Part shown: positions 1 to 7,128 of the stretch, one piece after another
Numbering within the stretch: position 1 is the first letter of the stretch
How the letters are laid out: each line of letters opens with the position of its first letter
Source of the DNA: Streptomyces violascens
GTDB lineage: Bacteria; Actinomycetota; Actinomycetes; Streptomycetales; Streptomycetaceae
Length of the DNA: 64,000 bases
NCBI RefSeq assembly: GCF_014649955.1
Contig: NZ_BMUA01000003.1
Coordinates: 222,456 to 286,455 of the forward strand
Reading direction: 5' to 3'
The notes under the pieces: model-generated
The model's database searches: none
Seen by the model: the letters and a program-made list of their open reading frames with translations, nothing else
Told to the model about the DNA's origin: nothing
Made by a program: the position numbers and the translations under genes

Positions 1-56
<56 letters not shown>

Positions 57-82
57 ACCCCCCGCGCCCAGACCCTCCCCCC

Positions 83-2353
83 TCAAAGCCCCCCATGGAA
101 CGTCCGGTTGATGACATCCAGCTGCTGCTCGCGCGTCAGGCGGACGAAGTTCACCGCGTAACCCGAGACCCGGATGGTGAGCTGGGGGTAGTTCTCCGGG
201 TGGCGCATGGCGTCTTCCAGGGTGGCCTTGTCGAGGACGTTGACGTTCATGTGGAAGCCGTTGCTGGCAATGAAGCCGTCCAGGACGCCTGTCAGGTTGT
301 CGATGCGCTCGCGCGGGGTGCGGCCGAGGGCGTCCGGCGTGATGGTGTTGGTCAGCGAGATGCCGTCCTCGGCGTCGTCGTAGGGCAGCTTGGCGACCGA
401 CAGCGCGGAGGCGATGTAGCCGTGCTCGTCGCGGCCGTTCATGGGGTTGGCGCCGGGCGCGAAGGGGGTACCGGCGCGGCGGCCGTCGGGGGTGTTGCCG
501 GTCTTCTTGCCGTAGACGACGTTGGAGGTGATGGTCAGGACGGACTGGGTGTGGACGGCGTCGCGGTAGGTGGGGTGCTTGCGGACCTTCTCCATGAAGT
601 CGTGCACGATCCGGGTGGCCAGCGCGTCCGCGCGGTCGTCGTTGTTGCCGTAGGCGGGGTAGTCGCCCTCGATCTCGTAGTCGACGGCGAGGCCGGTCTC
701 GTCGCGTACGACCTTGACCTTGGCGTGCTTGATGGCGGACAGCGAGTCGGCGGCGACCGAGAGGCCGGCGATGCCGCAGGCCATGGTGCGCAGGATGCGC
801 TGGTCGTGGAGCGCCATCTCGATGCGCTCGTAGGCGTACTTGTCGTGCATGTAGTGGATGACGTTGAGGGCGTGGACGTACGTCTTGGCGAGCCAGTCCA
901 GCATCGCGTCGTACTGCCGGGCCACGGTCTGGTAGTCGAGGTATTCGCCCTCGATGGGCGTGAAGCCCTCGACGACGAGCTTGCCGCTCTTCTCGTCGCG
1001 GCCGCCGTTGATCGCGTAGAGCAGCGCCTTCGCCACATTCACCCGGGCGCCGAAGAACTGCATCTGCTTGCCGACGGCCATGGCGGAGACGCAGCAGGCG
1101 ATCGCGGTGTCGTCGCCGTACTTGGGGCGCATCAGCTCGTCGGACTCGAACTGGATGGCCGAGGTGTCGATGGCGACCTTGGACGCGAAGTCCTTGAATC
1201 CGGCGGGGAGTTCGCGGTCCCAGAAGACGGTGAGGTTGGGCTCGGGTGCGGGGCCGAGGTTGTAGAGGGTCTGCAGGGCGCGGAAGGTGGTGCGGGAGAC
1301 GAGGGGGCGGCCGTCCTCGCCGATGCCGGCCATGGACCAGGTGACCCAGGTGGGATCGCCGGAGTAGAGCTCGTTGTATTCGGGGGTGCGCAGGAAGCGG
1401 ACGATGCGGAGTTTGATGACGAAGTCGTCGATGAATTCCTGGGCCTGTTCCTCGGTGATGAGGCCGGCTTCGATGTCGCGCTGGAGGTAGATGTCGAGGA
1501 AGTTGTCGATGCGGCCGATCGACATGGCGGCGCCGTTCTGCTCCTTCACGGCGGCGAGGTAGGCGAAGTACAGCCACTGGACGGCTTCGCGGCCGGTGGT
1601 GGCCGGGCCGGAGATGTCGTAGCCGTACGACATCGCCATGTTCTTCAGCTCGTTCAGGGCCTTGATCTGCTCGGAGGTTTCCTCGCGGTCGCGGATGACG
1701 GTCTCGGTGGCCCAGTCCTCGCCGAGGCGGGCCTTGTCGGCTTCCTTGGCGGCGATGAGGCGGTCGACGCCGTAGAGGGCGACGCGGCGGTAGTCGCCGA
1801 TGATGCGGCCGCGTCCGTAGGCGTCGGGGAGGCCGGTGATGATGCCGGAGGAGCGGCAGGCGCGGATTTCGGGGGTGTACGCGTCGAAGACGCCTTCGTT
1901 GTGGGTCTTGCGGAGGTGGGTGTAGACGTCGCGTACGCCGGGGTCGGCTTCGTAGCCGTAGGCGTTGAGGGCGCTTTCGACCATGCGCCAGCCGCCGTTG
2001 GGCATGATGGCGCGCTTGAGGGCGCCGTCGGTCTGGAGGCCGACGATGAGGTCCTTGTGGTTCTTGGCGTCGCCGTCGATGTAGCCGGGCTCGAAGGCGT
2101 CGATGCGGGACGGGGTCTTCACGTCCACGCCGTAGATGCCCTGCTCGGTCTCCCGGGGGAACATCGACAGGAGTTTGTTCCATACGGCGGTGGTGCGCTG
2201 GGTGGGGCCGGCGAGGAAGTCGGCGTCGCCTGCGTAGGGCGTGTAGTTCTGCTGGACGAAGTCGCGGACGTCGATGGCGTCGCGCCAGAGTCCGCCTGTG
2301 AAGCCGTCCCAGGCTCCGCCGTTCTTCGTTGCCTCTGCGGGAGTCGCAGTCAT
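83..2353 (-). CDS. pflB: Pyruvate formate-lyase (formate C-acetyltransferase)
   Basis: This glycyl-radical enzyme converts pyruvate and CoA to acetyl-CoA and formate without oxygen. The protein is 756 residues, close to the usual 760. The cysteine pair is in IACCVSAM (C420/C421) and the glycyl-radical loop is RVSGYAVNF (G731), so both catalytic centres are intact. I chose the ATG at 2353 because GGAAGG lies about 8 bases upstream; the in-frame GTG at 2362 sits on top of that site. An activating enzyme (pflA) is required and is not in the window. It would be expected further left, beyond the G run. A Rex-type operator at 2564-2583 lies about 210 bp upstream. The gene is unusual for an obligately aerobic mycelial actinomycete. 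Confidence 0.96.
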   Translation of the reverse strand: MTATPAEATKNGGAWDGFTGGLWRDAIDVRDFVQQNYTPYAGDADFLAGPTQRTTAVWNKLLSMFPRETEQGIYGVDVKTPSRIDAFEPGYIDGDAKNHKDLIVGLQTDGALKRAIMPNGGWRMVESALNAYGYEADPGVRDVYTHLRKTHNEGVFDAYTPEIRACRSSGIITGLPDAYGRGRIIGDYRRVALYGVDRLIAAKEADKARLGEDWATETVIRDREETSEQIKALNELKNMAMSYGYDISGPATTGREAVQWLYFAYLAAVKEQNGAAMSIGRIDNFLDIYLQRDIEAGLITEEQAQEFIDDFVIKLRIVRFLRTPEYNELYSGDPTWVTWSMAGIGEDGRPLVSRTTFRALQTLYNLGPAPEPNLTVFWDRELPAGFKDFASKVAIDTSAIQFESDELMRPKYGDDTAIACCVSAMAVGKQMQFFGARVNVAKALLYAINGGRDEKSGKLVVEGFTPIEGEYLDYQTVARQYDAMLDWLAKTYVHALNVIHYMHDKYAYERIEMALHDQRILRTMACGIAGLSVAADSLSAIKHAKVKVVRDETGLAVDYEIEGDYPAYGNNDDRADALATRIVHDFMEKVRKHPTYRDAVHTQSVLTITSNVVYGKKTGNTPDGRRAGTPFAPGANPMNGRDEHGYIASALSVAKLPYDDAEDGISLTNTITPDALGRTPRERIDNLTGVLDGFIASNGFHMNVNVLDKATLEDAMRHPENYPQLTIRVSGYAVNFVRLTREQQLDVINRTFHGGL

Positions 2354-2437
2354 GGCAGGCACCCTTCCGAATCACCGTTGACGTCGTACTTCGTGCCGTT
2401 GAGCCGAAGCTCTTCGACCGCTTCCCATTCCACTCCT

Positions 2438-2451
2438 TTTGATCGATCAAA
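2438..2451. promoter_or_regulatory. 14-bp palindrome upstream of pflB
   Basis: TTTGATCGATCAAA is a perfect 14-bp palindrome about 85 bp upstream of the pflB start. The TTGAT/ATCAA half-sites resemble FNR/CRP-family half-sites, but the spacer is 2 bp where FNR uses 4. It may be an operator; the factor is unknown. Confidence 0.4.
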
Positions 2452-2563
2452 TGCGGCGGCATAGGTCACCAGATCCGGGCCGAAAGCCCTGCCCCTCCCC
2501 CCTCTCATCGCTTGACACCCCACCTGACCTGCACACCTTTCCGAGCCTTTGGCCCCTAATTCA

Positions 2564-2583
2564 CTTGTGAAAGCATTCACAAG
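2564..2583. promoter_or_regulatory. Putative Rex operator (ROP site)
   Basis: CTTGTGAA and TTCACAAG form perfect 8-bp arms around a 4-bp spacer (AGCA). This matches the known Streptomyces Rex operator pattern TTGTGAA-N4-TTCACAA. Rex represses when NADH is low relative to NAD+ and commonly controls cydAB, nuo and fermentation genes. The site lies between the narK 3' end and pflB, in position to control pflB. An overlapping TTCAC-TT-GTGAA repeat (2560-2571) extends the symmetric region. Confidence 0.85.
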
Positions 2584-2605
2584 AATTTCGGTAATCGCGA
2601 CGCCG

Positions 2606-2636
2606 AAAAGGCCCGCGCACCATGCGCGGGCCTTTT
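2606..2636. terminator. Bidirectional-looking terminator after narK
   Basis: A perfect 14-bp stem (2606-2619 with 2623-2636) closes a CCA loop, with AAAA before and TTTT at the end of the stem. It lies just past the narK stop and insulates narK from the Rex/pflB promoter region. Confidence 0.9.
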
Positions 2637-2664
2637 GTGCGGAATCGGTCGACGGGGATACGGC

Positions 2665-4095
2665 CTAGCTGGGCGCCTCGGCGCCCTTCCGGGCGTAGAA
2701 CCACCACGCCACCACGACGCAGCTGCCGTAGAAGGCCACGAAGCCCCACATCGCGCTGGTCACCGCGAAGTTGGCGAACATCGCCGGGATGAAGAAGAAG
2801 CCGTACGCGGCGATGGCGGAGGTGAAGCCGGTGACGGCGCCCGCCTCCATCTCGGCCTGCTTGAGCGCCTTGGCGTGCTCGGCGGTGCCCTCGGTCAGGC
2901 CCTTCAGGTGCTGGTTGCGGAAGATCACCGGGATCTGCCGGAAGGTCGAGCCGTTGCCGACCCCGGAGAAGAAGAACGCGGCCAGGAAGCAGCCGAAGAA
3001 GCCGTAGAAGTTGCCCGAATCGCCGCCCGCCGGAAGGAAGTTGATGACGCCGATGATCGACAGGGCCATGCCGACGAAGGAGATGATGGTGACCTTCGCA
3101 CCGCCGAGCTTGTCGGCGATCCAGCCGCCGGCCCAGCGGGCCAGTGCGCCGAGCGCCGGGCCCATCCAGGCGTAGGTGGCGACGGAGTAGGCGGGGAAGG
3201 TCGTCTTGATCAGCAGCGGCAGGGCGGCGGCGAAGCCGATGAAGGAGCCGAAGGTGCCGACGTACAGCCAGGTCATCAGCCAGTTGTGCTTGCGCTTGAA
3301 GATGACCTTCTGGCGGCTGAAGGGGGTGGAGGCGACCTTCAGGTCGTTCTGGCCGAACCAGGCGATCAGCGCGAGCACGATGAGGACGGGGACCCACAGG
3401 AACGCGGCGTTCTGCAGGTGGACCGGGGTGCCGTCCTTCTTGTGCTGGGCGGTGCCGATCGCGATGGTCGAGAAGGTGATCACGATCGGGGTCAGGAGCT
3501 GGACGACGGAGACGCCGAGGTTGCCGAGGCCGCCGTTGATGCCGGTGGCGTTGCCCTTCTCCTTCTTCGGGAAGAAGAAGCCGATGTTGGCGAGCGAGGA
3601 GGCGAAGTTGGCGCCGCCGATGCCGCACAGCGCGGCGATGATCACCATGACGCCGTACGGGGTGGAGGTGTCCTGGATGGCGATGCCGAGCCAGATCAGC
3701 GGCACGACGAGGATCACCGTCGAGAGCGCGGTGAAGCGGCGCTGGCCGATCATCGGGCCGAGGAAGGTGTAGAGGATGCGGGCCGTGCCGCCGGTCAGGC
3801 CGGGGACGGCGGTGAGCCAGAACAGCTGCGAGGTGGAGAAGGAGAAGCCGACGTCCTTGAGGTTGGTCGCGGTGACGGACCACACCTGCCACACCACGAA
3901 GGCGACGAGCAGGGCGGGGACGGCGATCCACAGGTTCCGGTTGGCGACCTTCCGGCCGACCGAGCGCCAGAAGACCTCGTTCTCCGGCTCCCACGTGGTG
4001 ATGGTGCGGCCGGGCCGGTAGTTCTCCGGGTCGTACGGGACGGTGGCGGCGGGGCCGGGGTCCTGCCGGGTGGACGGCTGGAGCGCGGAACTCAT
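2665..4095 (-). CDS. narK: NarK-type nitrate/nitrite transporter (MFS)
   Basis: A 476-residue major facilitator protein with about 12 membrane segments that moves nitrate in and/or nitrite out across the plasma membrane. The nitrate-signature region is clear at about residues 160-205: GGANFASS, then FFPKKEKGNATGINGGLGNLG. The ATG at 4095 has GGGAAG a few bases upstream. It lies upstream of pflB on the same strand, but a strong terminator separates them, so they are probably separate units serving the same low-oxygen physiology. No nitrate reductase genes are in the window. Direction of transport cannot be decided from sequence. Confidence 0.9.
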   Translation of the reverse strand: MSSALQPSTRQDPGPAATVPYDPENYRPGRTITTWEPENEVFWRSVGRKVANRNLWIAVPALLVAFVVWQVWSVTATNLKDVGFSFSTSQLFWLTAVPGLTGGTARILYTFLGPMIGQRRFTALSTVILVVPLIWLGIAIQDTSTPYGVMVIIAALCGIGGANFASSLANIGFFFPKKEKGNATGINGGLGNLGVSVVQLLTPIVITFSTIAIGTAQHKKDGTPVHLQNAAFLWVPVLIVLALIAWFGQNDLKVASTPFSRQKVIFKRKHNWLMTWLYVGTFGSFIGFAAALPLLIKTTFPAYSVATYAWMGPALGALARWAGGWIADKLGGAKVTIISFVGMALSIIGVINFLPAGGDSGNFYGFFGCFLAAFFFSGVGNGSTFRQIPVIFRNQHLKGLTEGTAEHAKALKQAEMEAGAVTGFTSAIAAYGFFFIPAMFANFAVTSAMWGFVAFYGSCVVVAWWFYARKGAEAPS

Positions 4096-4489
4096 GGTGC
4101 TTCCCAGGGGGTTGAGACGAGTCCTGACATATCCACGGTGCGCTTTGGCCGGGCCGGGGGTGAGAGGCCAATGGCGTGCGTGCGGGCGGCCCTAGGTCCC
4201 CGCCCGGGCCTGCCGTACGGCCCCTGCGGCGCCTCGGCCACGATTCCGCCCGCAGGCGTGGCAGGACGATCGGTGGCGCGGGCGTCACCGACGAGTCGAT
4301 GCGGTCCATGGCCCATGCCCCGCATGGGCCCAGGTCAGGGCGCTCGGGATCGAGGCGGCCGAGATCGGTGACCCGGAGCAGGCCGCCGACCGGGTTGAAC
4401 CTGCCTCCGCGCAGGTGGAGTTGGTGCGCCCGTGGGACCGTTGTCGGCCGGGGTGATCGGTCAGGCGCTCGTGATCGTGCGGGCTCGGC
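4096..4489. other. Gap with no intact gene
   Basis: About 394 bp between narK and the VOC gene holds no convincing intact gene. On the plus strand, around 4336-4455, a stretch reading VRALGIEAAEIGDPEQAADR and ending in a stop resembles the C-terminal part of ThDP-dependent oxidases/decarboxylases. It may be a gene remnant; this is a weak by-eye similarity. Confidence 0.4.
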
Positions 4490-4888
4490 TCAGCCCCAGG
4501 TGCGGGAGCACAGCACCAGGCGGTAGCCGTCCGGGTCGGCGACGGTGACTCCGTACTCGTCCCAGTACGGGTTGTGCGCGGGGACGCGGGTTCCGCCGGC
4601 CGCGACGAGGCGGTCGACCAGGGCCTCGTCCACGGGGGTGCCGAGGTAGACCACGAACAGGTCGTCGACGGACGGCGTCGGCTCCAGCGGGTGCTCTGGG
4701 TCGCGGGTCAGCTCGAAGTGCCACGCCCCGCCGGACGGGCCGACCATCACGAGGTCGTGCTCGCCGGCGACGCGCTCGGTGGTGCGCCACAGGACGTCGA
4801 GGCCGAGGCCGTCCACGTAGAAGTGCTCGGCGGCGGCGAGGTCCCGCGAGGGCCGGGCCACCCGGACGTGGGTCGCGGCATCGATCAC
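4490..4888 (-). CDS. VOC (glyoxalase/dioxygenase fold) protein
   Basis: A 132-residue single-domain protein of the vicinal oxygen chelate superfamily. It opens with a typical THVRVARPSRDLAAAEHFYVD strand-helix and ends with VADPDGYRLVLCSRTWG, the usual last strand. Such proteins bind a divalent metal, or serve as binding proteins for small ligands; the substrate is unknown. The GTG start at 4888 overlaps the stop of the upstream cupin gene by 4 bases (GTGA) and has GGAGG about 7 bases before it. The two are therefore almost certainly translated together. Confidence 0.85.
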   Translation of the reverse strand: MIDAATHVRVARPSRDLAAAEHFYVDGLGLDVLWRTTERVAGEHDLVMVGPSGGAWHFELTRDPEHPLEPTPSVDDLFVVYLGTPVDEALVDRLVAAGGTRVPAHNPYWDEYGVTVADPDGYRLVLCSRTWG

Positions 4889-5409
4889 GCGGACGCCTCC
4901 AGGGCGGCGCGCCAGGCGGGGCTGTCGCAGTAGTGGTTGTCGAACCGCTCGGCGGACTCGGCGATCTCCTTCGGGTCGGCCTCGCCGCGCATGACCCGGC
5001 CGAGCAGGCGCAGGTAGTCGAAGCGGCCCATGCCGGGGGTGAACACGAACAGGACGTCGGCCTCGCAGCCGGGCGCGGCGGCGAAGGCGTGCGGGGTGTG
5101 CGGCGGCACGGCCAGGAAGTCGCCGGCCTCCAGGACGGTGACCTCCTCGCCCACCAGCACCTGGAGGGACCCGCTGATCACGAAGAACAGCTCGGTCGCC
5201 TTGGTGTGGAAGTGGGCGGGCGCCCCCACGGCTCCCTTGGCGAAGGTGGACCGGTAGGTGGTGAAGCCGTCGGCCGTGCGATCCGAGTCGGCGAGCAGCG
5301 TCATGACGCTGCTGGGGTCCGCGCAGGTCTCGGCGTCGGTGCGGCGGGTGAGGACGGGCGGGAACGGCGGGGTGGCCTGGGGGGCCTGGGGGGTCGTTTC
5401 CTTGGTCAT
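4885..5409 (-). CDS. Cupin-domain protein
   Basis: A 174-residue small beta-barrel protein. Cupin motif 1 is GAPAHFHTKATELFFVISG (two His and a Glu as metal ligands) and motif 2 is LEAGDFLAVPPHTPHAF (His ligand). About 50 further residues form a helical tail. Cupins range from dioxygenases and isomerases to sugar-binding proteins, and the substrate cannot be told here. It is the first gene of a two-gene operon with the VOC protein. A repeated GGCCAAT element lies in its promoter region. Confidence 0.88.
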   Translation of the reverse strand: MTKETTPQAPQATPPFPPVLTRRTDAETCADPSSVMTLLADSDRTADGFTTYRSTFAKGAVGAPAHFHTKATELFFVISGSLQVLVGEEVTVLEAGDFLAVPPHTPHAFAAAPGCEADVLFVFTPGMGRFDYLRLLGRVMRGEADPKEIAESAERFDNHYCDSPAWRAALEASA

Positions 5410-5432
5410 GGCTTGACCCTACGATCTTGAAC

Positions 5433-5476
5433 GGCCCTATGAACAGGCCAATTTGGCGCGATAGGGCTGGGCCAAT
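5433..5476. promoter_or_regulatory. Direct-repeat operator candidate upstream of the cupin-VOC operon
   Basis: GGCCAAT occurs at 5446-5452 and 5470-5476 (24 bp apart). GGCCCTAT at 5433-5440 and ATAGGGCT at 5461-5468 form an interleaved inverted pair. Together they cover the expected promoter of the minus-strand cupin gene, which suggests binding by an unlinked regulator. Confidence 0.45.
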
Positions 5477-5576
5477 CTGGAGGCCTCCCTTCCGCTCGGC
5501 GTGCGGACCGTACGGGCGTTGGCGAAGTTCCCCGCGCCCCCAACCCGCTTGCGGCCTTCGGACCGTGGCGGGATGG

Positions 5577-5655
5577 TCGCGCAGTTCCCCCGCGCCCTTG
5601 GCAGTGCTGATGCCGGCCCGCGCCGGAGCCCCGGGAGTCCAGCTCGGCCATCTCA
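5577..5655 (-). repeat. Intergenic repeat, copy A (inverted relative to copy B)
   Basis: About 79 bp on the minus strand closely matches 7041-7118 on the plus strand. The shared segment includes GCCGAGCTGGACTCC and ends in GCGCGGGGAACTGCGCGA. The two copies flank the LtrA gene as an inverted pair. The LtrA stop codon lies inside this copy. The GCGCGGGGAACTGCGCGA end is a short element seen repeatedly in this window. Confidence 0.8.
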
Positions 5656-6840
5656 CCCCCGGCGGGTTTCGGGAAGGGGCGGGGTGGGGGAAGCCCCCTC
5701 CGCCCGGCGACGGTTCAGCGTCCAGCCGACCGCCACGGTCACCGCAGCCACCGCCCCGGCCAACGGCACCCCCGTCCGCCCCGCGAACGTACACCCCAAA
5801 ATCGTCAACGCCGACACGGGCAACGTCAGTTGCTGAGCCATGCCCCGCTTGAAGTGCCGGGAGTGCAACCCCCACACCGTCAGCATGAACAGCGCCGCCG
5901 GCACGGTCACCGCGGAGCCCGCCGCGATGGCGGAGATGTGCGCCTTGCCGACGGCCTGCTCCACCGCCACCTCCATCCCCGCTCCGATCGCCGCCGCCGA
6001 AGCGAGCACCACGTAATGCCCGTAACCCCACAGGAATGCCTGCCGGTTGGAGGTGAGGTGGTCGTGGATGGGCACCGCGAAGTAGATCCACCACGCGGCG
6101 AACACGATGAGCAGCCCGCCCGCCGCGAGCGGCAGCAGATCGCCGAGCTCGTCGTGCTCGTCGAGGGCCTCCTGTACGGCGATGGTGGCCGCCGACACCG
6201 TCTCGCCGAGCACGATCAGCGTGAAGAGCCCGTACCGTTCGGCGATGTGGTGCGGATGCCAGCTGGTGGTGTGGCGGAGTTCAGCGAGCATGGGGACGGA
6301 CAGTTCGGCCAGGGCGAGCAGCGGGAACACCCAGGTGCGGGCGGAGTCCGGGACGAACAGCATGCCGACCCAGCCGAGCTGGCACAGCACGAGCCCGGCC
6401 GCGTACCGCAGGCACACCTGGCGTTCGGCCGGGTCCCGGCTGCTCGCGGCGGCCCGCAGCCACTGGCTGGTCAGCGCGAGCCGCATCACGATGTACCCGA
6501 TGACGCTGATCGTGAAGTCGCCGTCGTCGAACGCGCGCGGCACGCCCGCGGCCAGGATCAGCACGCCGGTGATCTGGACGAGGGTGACGACCCGGTACAG
6601 GGCGTCGTCGGTGTCGTACGCCGAGGCGAACCACGTGAAGTTCATCCACGCCCACCAGATCGCGAAGAACACGGCTGCGTATCCCGCGAGCCCCGCGCCC
6701 ACGTGCCCCTCCGCGAGGGCGTGGACGAGGCGGGCGCCGGCCTGGGCGACGGCGACGACGAAACAGAGGTCGAAGAACAGTTCCAGCGGGGTCGAGGCGC
6801 GGTGTTCCTCGTGGCGGCTGCGTGCGGTCATGCGTGGCAT
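5653..6840 (-). CDS. LtrA family (low temperature requirement A) membrane protein
   Basis: A protein of about 395 residues with roughly 10-11 membrane segments. The family signature TPLELFFDLCFVVAVAQ stands near the N-terminus (about residues 17-33). The family was named for a Listeria gene needed for growth in the cold; its molecular function is unknown. Several starts are possible (GTG 6846, ATG 6840, ATG 6831) and none has a clear ribosome site. The last residues (PTPPLPETRRG) are encoded by repeat-like intergenic sequence and are not typical of the family. Confidence 0.85.
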   Translation of the reverse strand: MPRMTARSRHEEHRASTPLELFFDLCFVVAVAQAGARLVHALAEGHVGAGLAGYAAVFFAIWWAWMNFTWFASAYDTDDALYRVVTLVQITGVLILAAGVPRAFDDGDFTISVIGYIVMRLALTSQWLRAAASSRDPAERQVCLRYAAGLVLCQLGWVGMLFVPDSARTWVFPLLALAELSVPMLAELRHTTSWHPHHIAERYGLFTLIVLGETVSAATIAVQEALDEHDELGDLLPLAAGGLLIVFAAWWIYFAVPIHDHLTSNRQAFLWGYGHYVVLASAAAIGAGMEVAVEQAVGKAHISAIAAGSAVTVPAALFMLTVWGLHSRHFKRGMAQQLTLPVSALTILGCTFAGRTGVPLAGAVAAVTVAVGWTLNRRRAEGASPTPPLPETRRG

Positions 6841-7040
6841 GCGCACAGCACACCAGACGGCGGGGGCGCCAGACGGCCAACACTTCCGGCCGTACGGATT
6901 CGTACCGGTTCAGCACAAGGCGGGCGAGGAGTGGGTGCCGGGGTGGTGTCGTGGCACCCCGGCGTTCTCCACGCTAACGCGGTGAGGGGCGGGTGCGGCC
7001 CCGCCAAAGTCCCGTTCCGGGGGGACCTTTTCCCCACTCG

Positions 7041-7118
7041 TGAGGTGGCCGAGCTGGACTCCTGGGGCTCCGGCGCGGGCCGGCATCAGCACGGCCAGGG
7101 GCGCGGGGAACTGCGCGA
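7041..7118 (+). repeat. Intergenic repeat, copy B
   Basis: This is the partner of 5577-5655 in opposite orientation, differing by a few substitutions and one base of a G run. It ends about 10 bp before the start of the SARP gene and probably overlaps its promoter or leader. Confidence 0.8.
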
Positions 7119-7128
7119 GAATCGGGGC

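Noticed and set aside
95..2464. Long plus-strand open frame opposite pflB (about 789 codons)
   Set aside because: It is antisense to an intact, motif-complete pflB and has Val/Gly/Asp-rich composition typical of antisense frames in GC-rich DNA.
5830..7128. Open frame upstream of and continuous with the SARP start
   Set aside because: It runs antisense through the LtrA gene; the real DNA-binding domain begins at 7129.
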